Below are positions 36,878 to 45,248 of a stretch of 64,000 bases of DNA, piece by piece. Origin of the DNA: Colwellia echini (GTDB lineage: Bacteria > Pseudomonadota > Gammaproteobacteria > Enterobacterales > Alteromonadaceae). Made by a program: the position numbers and the translations under genes. The notes below the pieces were generated by a model. That model had not been told where the DNA came from, searched no databases, and worked only from the letters and a program-made list of their open reading frames with translations. The stretch is taken from the NCBI RefSeq assembly GCF_002843355.2, contig NZ_PJAI02000004.1, positions 1 through 64,000 of the forward strand. The letters run 5' to 3'. The first letter of the stretch is position 1. Each line of letters opens with the position of its first letter.

Positions 36878-38173
36878 TTAACCAAACCACGCCTGCATCA
36901 TCCAGAAGAAGATGATTGATAAACCAGCACCTACAGGTAAAGTAATAACCCAAGATACAACAATGTTACGTACCACAGACAAGTTAATTGCTGCAATACC
37001 TCGTGCCATACCCACACCTAACACAGCACCAACAAGAGTTTGCGTAGTTGAGATAGGTAAACCTGCACCCGATGCAATTACCACGGTACTTGCAGCAGCT
37101 AACTCAGCAGCAAAACCACGGCTTGGTGTTAAATGCGTTATGCCTTGACCAATTGTTGCGATAACTTTGTGACCAAAAATAGCAAGACCGGCAACGATAC
37201 CAAAACCACCTAATGGCAATATCCACCAAGCAATAGCTGATTTAGCAGCAATTTGACCGTCATGCTCAACAATGCTCACTACTGCAGCTAATGGACCGAT
37301 AGCGTTAGCAACATCATTTGAACCATGTGCAAATGCCATTGCACAAGCGGTTACAATCATTAATATTGCGAAAACTTTTTCAACATTAACGTAATGTGCT
37401 TCTTTAGCTAGGGTTTCATCAAATTTTAAACGCTTAATAAATACTTTACCGATAACAGCAACAATAAGTGCGATGATAGCAGCTAAATAGAAACCACCTG
37501 CGCCTTTAAGTTCAAAACTGACAAAACCAAGGTCGACATTTTCTAAACCAATATGTTTAAGACCTTTTTTAATAGTTACCAACGATAAAACGAATCCAGC
37601 AAGGAACATGTATGCAGGCACCCATCGTTTAGCTTGTTTTAAAGGGTTATCTGTATCAAAAATTAATTTTTGTGCACTGTTAAAAATAACAAAAGCTATA
37701 ACGCCTGAGATAAGTGGTGTAATTATCCAACTACCTACAATACCTACCACTTTGCTCCACTCAACTGCTTCAGCGCTAACACCTACTGCAGCAAAACCAA
37801 CAATAGCACCAACAATTGAATGGGTAGTTGATACCGGCCAACCTAATGCTGAAGCAATTAATAACCAAGTTGCAGCAGCAAATAATGCTGAAATCATACC
37901 GTAGACAAGTAATTCAGGACTATTAACAAAGTAACTTGCGTCAATAATACCTTTACGGATAGTTGATGTTACTTCGCCACCAGCAAGGTAAGCACCAGCG
38001 AATTCAAACACCATTGCGATGATAATAGCTTGTTTAATGGTTAATGCTTTAGAACCAACAGAAGTTCCCATTGCATTGGCTACATCATTTGCACCAATGC
38101 CCCATGCCATGAAGAAACCGACGATAGCGGCAAGTATGATAAAGGTACTGCCTGAGTTAAGTATAATATCCAT
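36878..38173 (-). CDS. PiT-family inorganic phosphate transporter
   Basis: 431 residues, about ten membrane segments. Duplicated PiT signatures: GANDVANAMGTSVGSKALT near the start and GSNDVANAIGPLAAV in the second half, plus GWPVSTTHSIVGAIVG and GLPISTTQTLVGAVLG. These proteins move phosphate (often as a metal phosphate) by cation symport with low affinity. It starts ten bases after the DUF47 gene, a typical regulatory pair, and is last in the phosphate block. Confidence 0.94.
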   Translation of the reverse strand: MDIILNSGSTFIILAAIVGFFMAWGIGANDVANAMGTSVGSKALTIKQAIIIAMVFEFAGAYLAGGEVTSTIRKGIIDASYFVNSPELLVYGMISALFAAATWLLIASALGWPVSTTHSIVGAIVGFAAVGVSAEAVEWSKVVGIVGSWIITPLISGVIAFVIFNSAQKLIFDTDNPLKQAKRWVPAYMFLAGFVLSLVTIKKGLKHIGLENVDLGFVSFELKGAGGFYLAAIIALIVAVIGKVFIKRLKFDETLAKEAHYVNVEKVFAILMIVTACAMAFAHGSNDVANAIGPLAAVVSIVEHDGQIAAKSAIAWWILPLGGFGIVAGLAIFGHKVIATIGQGITHLTPSRGFAAELAAASTVVIASGAGLPISTTQTLVGAVLGVGMARGIAAINLSVVRNIVVSWVITLPVGAGLSIIFFWMMQAWFG

Positions 38174-38183
38174 GTTCTAAGCC

Positions 38184-38864
38184 TTATTTTCTAGCGAGAA
38201 GTATTTCTAAACGTGCACCTACACGTTCAGCAAGATCGGCTAAGTCACCAACCCAATCAATGATTTGATATAAGAAAATTACATCAACTGGATTCAAATC
38301 CTTTTCAATCGCTAATAAATTTTTACGTAAGGTCACTTGAAGTCTATCAGTATCATCTTCGATAGCATCTAATTGACTGATCATGTTTTCAACTAACACA
38401 ACTTCACGGCCACGAAAGCCCGTTTCTAATAAGTCATCAAGTTCGTTGATCGCTTCTTCCGCTTTTTCTGTTGCTTCAATACAACGTGCTAAATAAGCAG
38501 TAAACTCAGCTTGTAAGCTCGGAGGAACTTCAAGGCTACGCCCTAAAACTCGGCCAGCGATATCTTTGGCTTTGTTCGCTATTTTATCTTGTTGTGACAC
38601 TAGAGCGAGTAAATCAGCCCTATCAACAGGCATAAATAATCCGCCTGGTAACTCTAGACGTAATTGACGCTTTACTGCATCAGCATCTTGTTCTAGTTTT
38701 GAAAGTTTGCGACGGATACTTGCCGCTTCATCCCAATCTTGAGCAGTACAAGCCTCAAAAAATGGAATAAGTTGTTGGCTACATTTAACAACTATTTGAA
38801 TATGATTTACTAACGGTTTGATCGGTGATTTTGCAAATACACCTAAGATTGTATTTTTATTCAT
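38184..38864 (-). CDS. DUF47/TIGR00153 PhoU-like protein
   Basis: 226 residues, all helical, PhoU-related. The stretches SIRRKLSKLEQDADAVKRQLRLEL, ADLLALVSQQDKIANKAKDIAGRVLGR and IDWVGDLADLAERVGARLEILLA carry the paired acidic E/D-x-x-D motifs that bind metals in PhoU proteins. DUF47 partners of PiT transporters are thought to control them. It shares a transcript with the PiT gene (ten-base gap). The 240-base gap before it may hold its own promoter. Confidence 0.9.
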   Translation of the reverse strand: MNKNTILGVFAKSPIKPLVNHIQIVVKCSQQLIPFFEACTAQDWDEAASIRRKLSKLEQDADAVKRQLRLELPGGLFMPVDRADLLALVSQQDKIANKAKDIAGRVLGRSLEVPPSLQAEFTAYLARCIEATEKAEEAINELDDLLETGFRGREVVLVENMISQLDAIEDDTDRLQVTLRKNLLAIEKDLNPVDVIFLYQIIDWVGDLADLAERVGARLEILLARK

Positions 38865-39104
38865 AATGTTTCCAGTCAGTCTATAACTCTCGTCATTGCT
38901 ATTCGCCGCGGATAGTACCCCATTTAACAGTTAATGTTAAATGCTAATGTCAGCTTAACCTTGTGCCGCTATTAGCTGGTCTGCACTACCAAGTTTGTTT
39001 TTGTATTATATATTCCTTTAAAAACAGTTTACACTTAGTGTTATTTTCTAGGTAATTGTTTGAATTAAATAAATTTATAGTAAAAAACATTCACTATGTT
39101 ATTT

Positions 39105-39806
39105 CTATAATTTTTTTATATCTTCTGCTGTGGTGTGGCGTACAACCTTACCTTTTACAAAATAAATAATATACTCACAGATATTTTGACAACGATCACC
39201 TATACGCTCTAATGCGCGAGCTGACCAAATAACCGTCATTACTTGCGGTATTGAACGCGGGTCTTCCATCATATAAGTCATTAATTGACGCATTAGCGCT
39301 TCATACTCACGATTAATCTTGTCATCCGTTTGATGGATTTTTATCGCGGCTTCATAATCCATGCGTGTGAAAGCATCAAGGCTAGCTTGTAAAAACTCTA
39401 ACACTCTACGGCCTAGGTTATCTAAATTAACCAATAAATCTTGCTGTGAAGAAGAAAAGCTTTCTAACGCTACCTTGGCTATCTTTTCAGCTTCATCACC
39501 AATACGCTCTAGGTCGGCAATAGTTTTAACTACCGCCATAATTAAACGTAAATCACCTGCTGCGGGTTGGCGCTTGGCAATAATTCGCGTACATTCATCA
39601 TCAATACTTACTTCATAAGCATTAATTTGGTAATCGTTACTTAGCACTTGTTTTGCTAAACTAACGTCAGAATTACCAACAGCAATTAAGGCATCGGCTA
39701 ATTGTTTTTCAACTAAACCGCCCATATGCATAACATTATTAATAACGCGATTTAAATCTTCATTGAATTGACCTGAAATATGACGGCCAATTTGTAACTT
39801 ATCCAT
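39105..39806 (-). CDS. phoU: Phosphate-signalling protein PhoU
   Basis: 233 residues, two three-helix repeats. The metal-binding motif appears as KTIADLERIGDEAEKIAK in the first half and ARALERIGDRCQNICEYIIYFVKG in the second. PhoU links Pst transport to PhoR/PhoB signalling and curbs phosphate uptake. It lies 87 bases downstream of pstB, the usual order. Confidence 0.95.
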   Translation of the reverse strand: MDKLQIGRHISGQFNEDLNRVINNVMHMGGLVEKQLADALIAVGNSDVSLAKQVLSNDYQINAYEVSIDDECTRIIAKRQPAAGDLRLIMAVVKTIADLERIGDEAEKIAKVALESFSSSQQDLLVNLDNLGRRVLEFLQASLDAFTRMDYEAAIKIHQTDDKINREYEALMRQLMTYMMEDPRSIPQVMTVIWSARALERIGDRCQNICEYIIYFVKGKVVRHTTAEDIKKL

Positions 39807-39893
39807 GAGATATCCCTTTGTAGGTATTTACTTTTATCTGTACTGCAGCAATGTTTATTACATTGAAGCTATATTAGGTTTACTTGCTAACGA

Positions 39894-40733
39894 TTAACCG
39901 TAACGACCGGTAATATAGTCTTCTGTTTTCTTTTTCTCAGGGGTAGTAAATAATGTATTTGTATCGCTGTATTCAATTAAATCCCCCATATACATAAACG
40001 CTGTTTGATCAGACACACGAGCTGCCTGTTGCATATTATGCGTAACAATTACTACGGTAAATTGTTCTTTAAGATCATTGATTAATTCTTCAATGGTCAA
40101 GGTTGAAATAGGATCAAGTGCCGACGTTGGCTCATCAAGCAGTAAAACTTCTGGTTGAATTGCTATAGCACGGGCAATAACTAAACGTTGTTGTTGACCA
40201 CCAGATAGACCTAATGCACTTTCATGTAAGCGATCTTTTACTTCATTCCAAAGCGCTGCACTACGTAATGATTTTTCAACTGCTTCATCAAGATTACGGC
40301 GATTATTTTCGCCCATGATACGTAAACCATAGACTACATTTTCATAAATAGTTTTTGGAAAAGGGTTAGGACGTTGAAATACCATACCCACTTTTCGTCT
40401 AAGCTCTGCTACATCAACATGTTTATTATAAATGTTATTGCCGTGAAGATTTATTTCACCACTAATATGACAATCATCAACTAAGTCGTTCATGCGGTTA
40501 ATACAACGTAACAGTGTTGATTTACCGCAACCACTTGGACCGATGAAAGCTGTTACCTGCCCTTTTGGGATTGACATGGTAATATCATTTAACGCTTGTT
40601 TCTTACCATAAAACAAATTCAATTTGTTGATGTCTAAAGCAACTTGCTCCGGCGATAAGTTGTGTAAATCTAACTTGCTCTCAAAAGTAGTATTTGAGCC
40701 TGTTGCGAGTGCTTTTGGATTAATTGAAATCAT
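39894..40733 (-). CDS. pstB: Phosphate ABC transporter ATP-binding protein
   Basis: 279 residues. Walker [11 protein letters not shown]-loop [15 protein letters not shown], signature LSGGQQQR, Walker [13 protein letters not shown] and H-loop VTHNM are all intact. The N-terminal extension of about 25 residues is common in this group. Powers PstCA. Confidence 0.97.
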   Translation of the reverse strand: MISINPKALATGSNTTFESKLDLHNLSPEQVALDINKLNLFYGKKQALNDITMSIPKGQVTAFIGPSGCGKSTLLRCINRMNDLVDDCHISGEINLHGNNIYNKHVDVAELRRKVGMVFQRPNPFPKTIYENVVYGLRIMGENNRRNLDEAVEKSLRSAALWNEVKDRLHESALGLSGGQQQRLVIARAIAIQPEVLLLDEPTSALDPISTLTIEELINDLKEQFTVVIVTHNMQQAARVSDQTAFMYMGDLIEYSDTNTLFTTPEKKKTEDYITGRYG

Positions 40734-40854
40734 AAGTGTTATTCTCTAATTCTTTTTTATAAAGCCGTATTTACTCTGCTTATTAAGTGCTTACTTAGCT
40801 CTTACTTAGTAATAAGGGTAAATACGGATTGGTATTTGTCGGTGTCTGAGTAAC

Positions 40855-42492
40855 TTAGTGCTCTAACATTTTATATCTTTCACGTAATCTATTACGAATT
40901 GACACAGCAGTCATATTTAAAGCAACGATAATAGTTACTAATAATAGTGCGGTTGCAAAAACTAACGGGCGTGCTGCTTCAACATTTGGGCTTTGGAAAC
41001 CAACATCATAAATATGGAAACCTAAATGCATGAATTTTCTGTCTAAATGTAAGAATGGAAAGTTACCATCTAACGGTAAGTTAGGAGCCATTTTAACTAC
41101 ACCCACTAACATTAATGGCGCTACTTCACCTGCTGCACGTGCTATGGCTAAAATAATACCAGTCATAATCGCTGGGCTAGCAATAGGTAAAATAATACGC
41201 CATAAGGTTTCTGCCTTGGTTGCACCTAATGCCAATGAACCATGACGCATCGCTGATGGAATACGTGATAAGCCTTCTTCTGTTGATACAATCACAACAG
41301 GTAACGTTAATATGGCTAATGTTAACGCTGACCATAAAACACCAGGCGTACCAAAGGTTGGACTTGGTAGATTTTCTGAATAAAACAGTTGGTCAAGTGA
41401 GCCACCCACCATATAAACAAAGAAGCCTAAACCAAATACCCCATAAACAATGGATGGAACGCCAGCTAAGTTAATAACTGCAATTCGTAAAATTTTAGTT
41501 AATGCATTCTTCCCTGCATATTCATGTAAATAAATTGCCGCTATTACGCCAAATGGTGAAACGATAATGGTCATTAATAGTACCATTAACACTGTACCAA
41601 ATATTGCAGGAAAAACACCACCTTCAGTATTGGCTTCACGCGGATCTTCAACTAAAAAGCCCCATATATGGCTAAAGAACAAACCTGTTTTTTGAAAAAC
41701 ATTCAGTTGGTTATTAAAGGTTACTTTAAGGATATGTTCAAAGTTAACAGTGACTAATTGACCGTCCATAGCACGCATAACAATATGATCGCGTGATATT
41801 TTTTTTCTGTAACCCATCAATTCAGCTTCAAGTTTATCGTAATCTTGTTTTAACGCCGTTGTTTCACTATCTATCTCAGCTTGTAGTGCTGGTGTTAATT
41901 CATTATCTAGTTGATATTTTCTTGTTTTTAAACGTAAACGCTCTAACTGATAGTTAATGGCGCCGATGTCTGATTTTTGTAATTCGTCAATTTGGTCTTG
42001 AAATTCTTCAACACGCGTTAATAGCTCAGGTAATTTGCTTTGTTCGACTTCTTTCCCATCCATCACAACACTATCAATGTAACCATAAAAATTACCGTGC
42101 GTAGTGCGTTCAATAACAGCTAAGTCTTTTGGTGTTTGAGTGTTAGTAATGTTATTACCTAACAACCAGCGAAAATCTAAACTAACTAACTCACGGTTAC
42201 CCGTTTTAACTAACAGTCTCTCTAACACTTCTTGGTTAGGATCTAATTTAAGGTCTAAATGCGCTAACTGATTTACAGGTATTTCTTCACGTTCATAAAT
42301 TTCACCAATAACCACACTTTTAGCACCGTTTTGGTCGGTAATATCAAACTGATATAACTCACTCGGCCAAAAATACGATAAACCTCTTGAAGCGATAAGC
42401 CATAAAAGACCTAACACTGAAATTAAACTAATACTTACTCCACCTGCTGACATCCATATCCAAGGAGCGCCTGATTTAAACCATTTATTCAT
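40855..42492 (-). CDS. pstA: Phosphate ABC transporter permease PstA, long form
   Basis: 545 residues against about 296 in E. coli. After a first membrane segment (about 12-35) there is an inserted extracytoplasmic part of roughly 240 residues with a coiled stretch (LQKSDIGAINYQLERLRLKTRKYQLDN region), then the normal permease core from about residue 290 with the EAA-type loop RIPSAMRHGSLALGATKAETLWRIILP. The insert is also seen in other marine gammaproteobacteria as far as known; its role is unclear. Confidence 0.93.
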   Translation of the reverse strand: MNKWFKSGAPWIWMSAGGVSISLISVLGLLWLIASRGLSYFWPSELYQFDITDQNGAKSVVIGEIYEREEIPVNQLAHLDLKLDPNQEVLERLLVKTGNRELVSLDFRWLLGNNITNTQTPKDLAVIERTTHGNFYGYIDSVVMDGKEVEQSKLPELLTRVEEFQDQIDELQKSDIGAINYQLERLRLKTRKYQLDNELTPALQAEIDSETTALKQDYDKLEAELMGYRKKISRDHIVMRAMDGQLVTVNFEHILKVTFNNQLNVFQKTGLFFSHIWGFLVEDPREANTEGGVFPAIFGTVLMVLLMTIIVSPFGVIAAIYLHEYAGKNALTKILRIAVINLAGVPSIVYGVFGLGFFVYMVGGSLDQLFYSENLPSPTFGTPGVLWSALTLAILTLPVVIVSTEEGLSRIPSAMRHGSLALGATKAETLWRIILPIASPAIMTGIILAIARAAGEVAPLMLVGVVKMAPNLPLDGNFPFLHLDRKFMHLGFHIYDVGFQSPNVEAARPLVFATALLLVTIIVALNMTAVSIRNRLRERYKMLEH

Positions 42493-42680
42493 AAATAAAC
42501 TCTTTATTGGTAAGTAGTCATCATCTTGTTGCTGTATAACTCAATTGAACTATACAGCTTAAAACTGACACGCTACTTTATCGCTATAATTTTTATCGTG
42601 ACTTTACTGTTAACTTAGATTATTAACTTAGGTTGTTAACTAAGCTCTAAACTGACTTATTCTATACTTAATGTACATTG

Positions 42681-45011
42681 CTACATTGAACTGTATTTTT
42701 CACGTAAACGTTGACGAACAAATTCTGCAATGGTGTTAAATACAAAGGTAAATATAAAGAGCACAAAGGCCGCTAAGAATAGAATACGGTAATGCGAGCT
42801 ACCTACTTCTGACTCTGGCATTTCTACCGCAATATTTGCCGCTAGCGTTCTCATGCCTTGGAAGATACTCCAGTCTAATATTGGCGTATTACCCGTTGCC
42901 ATTAATACAATCATTGTTTCACCAACGGCACGACCTAACCCCATCATTACTGCGGAGAATATTCCTGGGCTAGCAGTAAGTAATACCACCTTAGCCAATG
43001 TTTGCCATTGCGTTGCACCTAATGCTAATGAGCCACTGGTTAAGTGTCCTGGTACACTAAAGATGGCGTCTTCAGCCATAGAGAATATAGTTGGAATTAC
43101 CGCAAAGCCCATTGCTATACCTACCACTAAAGCATTACGTTGGTCAAAATCTATACCTAAATCATTCGTTAAGTATTGGCGCATATCACCTTGAAAAAAG
43201 GCAACTTCGAGTACACCTGATAATGAAAAAGCAAGGTATGTGGCTAGCATAAGTACTGGAATAAGCAGCACTGGAGCAAGTGTTTCAGGTATTTTGTCTT
43301 TCCATTCATTCGGTAAGTTATGCCAAATGAAAGCAGTAAGTAATGTTGCTAATGGCAAGAAGAAGAACAACAAGAATATTGCAGGTAAGTACTCTTCCAT
43401 GATTGGTGCTAACCATAAACCCGCTAAGAAACCTAAAATAACCGTTGGTAATGCTTCCATCATTTCAATCGTTGGTTTAACTTTTTTACGCATACCTGGG
43501 GTCATAAAGTAAGCGGTATAAATAGCTGCAGTTAAGGCAATTGGTACGGCGAATAACATTGCGTATAAAGCCGCTTTAATAGTACCGAATGAGATTGGAA
43601 CTAAAGAGAATTTACCTTCAAAATCATCAGATCCTGATGTAGATTGCCATACATAATCTGGCTCTGGGTAACCTTCATACCAAACTTCTTGCCATAATGC
43701 TTGCCATGTTACTTCAGGATGCTCGTTGTGCACGCTAAATGTTTGCAAGCTAATTTTATTGCTATTAGCAGGATCTTTAACAACACTAATTAATCCATTA
43801 GCACGTGGCGCTATAGCAAAAGCCTCAGGTTCACCTGATACTAATTGCCCTTGCCATAGATGTGCATCGCTAGTGGTATAAAAAACATTAACCAAACCAG
43901 TTTCGGTCATGGTGTAAAAACTTTTTCTATACTGCTCGGTGTAGATTGCACTTATAGCATTAGTATTTGATGCTGCATTTGATGAGTTATTAAACTCACT
44001 GGTTTCAAACGTTCTAATTTGTTTAAATTTACGACCATTGTCAGTCGCCACTTCAAACCATTGGCTAACACTACCATTACTGTCACCTAGCAACACTGAG
44101 CTGCTACCTGAAAGTAGTGCCATTGAAGTAAGCTGAGTTGTAGAATTGGTAAAAGTAGGAACAATGGTTGCTTTTAAATTTGCGTCGTCTTCTTCGTTTA
44201 ACTCGTATACATAAACTGTTGAACCACTACGTACAAAAGCTAAATTTAAATCTGGGGTGACTTTAATTTCATCAACCTGATGATTAAAATCTATCTCTTG
44301 GAATATAGTCTCGTATTCAACATCATAGCCGTCGTTTGAAGAGCCAAAATCATCATCAGCAACATAAGTAGTTTTAATTAAACGCTTATCTTCAGTAAAA
44401 CCTACAAAAATGATTAGCTCATCATTCATTGCGAAAGATAACTCCGTTAATGGTGTTTCCTGCTCATCAATGATCAGTGCATTTTGTCCTAATGGATAAC
44501 TAAGTAATGGAATGATTTCACGGACATCATTGTCATAAGTCGCATAAAAGTTAGGCTGAACCAGCAAGGTTTTACCGGTAACTGTATGTACTAACTTATT
44601 AGCACTAAAAGAGTTAACAACTTGTGCAACTTGTTTATCTTCAAAATCATCACTTTCAAGTAGTGATGTTGATAAGGCGCTATCACCAATTTTAAAAGCA
44701 TTACTTGCACCTTTAACACTGTCTTTTAAATGATAAAAGTCAATACTACCTGCATCATTAATCTGATAACCAACTTCTTGTAGTTCGTCAACGCCTGTAC
44801 TTAATACTTTTTCGCCTGCGGCTAGATGCAAGCTAATATTTGTTTTACTTTCGATTTCAGCCGATTCAAAGATAGGCTTAACGACGTAAAGTAAATATAA
44901 GAAAATCAACACCAACGTAAATAATACGCTAATGCCACCTAAGGTGATTAACCACTTTGCTAATGAGTTTTTAACCCCGCGACTGCGGTTCGAACTAATA
45001 AGAGTTGCCAC
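42681..45011 (-). CDS. pstC: Phosphate ABC transporter permease PstC, long form
   Basis: 776 residues against about 319 in E. coli. One N-terminal membrane segment (about 18-45) is followed by about 400 residues of beta-rich extracytoplasmic sequence, propeller-like in feel (repeated blocks such as VYVYELNEEDDANLKATIV and SVLLGDSNGSVSQWFEV). The permease core begins near 460 (FSLVPISFGTIKAALYAMLF) and contains the cytoplasmic loop SVPGHLTSGSLALGATQWQT. First gene of the operon. It is preceded by a Pho box and not by pstS. Confidence 0.93.
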   Translation of the reverse strand: MATLISSNRSRGVKNSLAKWLITLGGISVLFTLVLIFLYLLYVVKPIFESAEIESKTNISLHLAAGEKVLSTGVDELQEVGYQINDAGSIDFYHLKDSVKGASNAFKIGDSALSTSLLESDDFEDKQVAQVVNSFSANKLVHTVTGKTLLVQPNFYATYDNDVREIIPLLSYPLGQNALIIDEQETPLTELSFAMNDELIIFVGFTEDKRLIKTTYVADDDFGSSNDGYDVEYETIFQEIDFNHQVDEIKVTPDLNLAFVRSGSTVYVYELNEEDDANLKATIVPTFTNSTTQLTSMALLSGSSSVLLGDSNGSVSQWFEVATDNGRKFKQIRTFETSEFNNSSNAASNTNAISAIYTEQYRKSFYTMTETGLVNVFYTTSDAHLWQGQLVSGEPEAFAIAPRANGLISVVKDPANSNKISLQTFSVHNEHPEVTWQALWQEVWYEGYPEPDYVWQSTSGSDDFEGKFSLVPISFGTIKAALYAMLFAVPIALTAAIYTAYFMTPGMRKKVKPTIEMMEALPTVILGFLAGLWLAPIMEEYLPAIFLLFFFLPLATLLTAFIWHNLPNEWKDKIPETLAPVLLIPVLMLATYLAFSLSGVLEVAFFQGDMRQYLTNDLGIDFDQRNALVVGIAMGFAVIPTIFSMAEDAIFSVPGHLTSGSLALGATQWQTLAKVVLLTASPGIFSAVMMGLGRAVGETMIVLMATGNTPILDWSIFQGMRTLAANIAVEMPESEVGSSHYRILFLAAFVLFIFTFVFNTIAEFVRQRLREKYSSM

Positions 45012-45097
45012 TTAATAAACCTTATCATTGATAAGCTACTCGGTAGCTTATTCAATAGAGAGAATACGATATTATAATGAGGCGAAGTATAAGTTAC

Positions 45098-45119
45098 TTT
45101 TATTACACTTTTATTACAG
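45098..45119 (-). promoter_or_regulatory. Pho box upstream of pstC
   Basis: On the minus strand, two 11-base direct repeats CTGTAATAAAA and GTGTAATAAAA, followed by a weaker third GTAACTTATAC. This fits the PhoB site consensus (CTGTCAT-A/T-rich, 11-base period). A TATAAT lies at 45074-45079, some 18 bases downstream, and the pstC start is 87 bases from the box. PhoB control of the block is strongly suggested. Confidence 0.8.
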
Positions 45120-45160
45120 GGCAAATGATTACCCGAAGTTTCAATAGCTAGCAGACATAA

Positions 45161-45197
45161 AAAAAGGTCAGTAGCAAATGCTAGTGACCTTTAAAAA
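45161..45197 (-). terminator. Rho-independent terminator of the SLBB gene
   Basis: AAGGTCA-g-TAGCA pairs with TGCTA-g-TGACCTT, followed on the minus strand by a seven-base T-run. It separates the export gene from the pst operon. Confidence 0.88.
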
Positions 45198-45248
45198 TCT
45201 ATTAACTTATGTTGAATAAGCGAATAATAATATGTTGAGTGTGATTAA

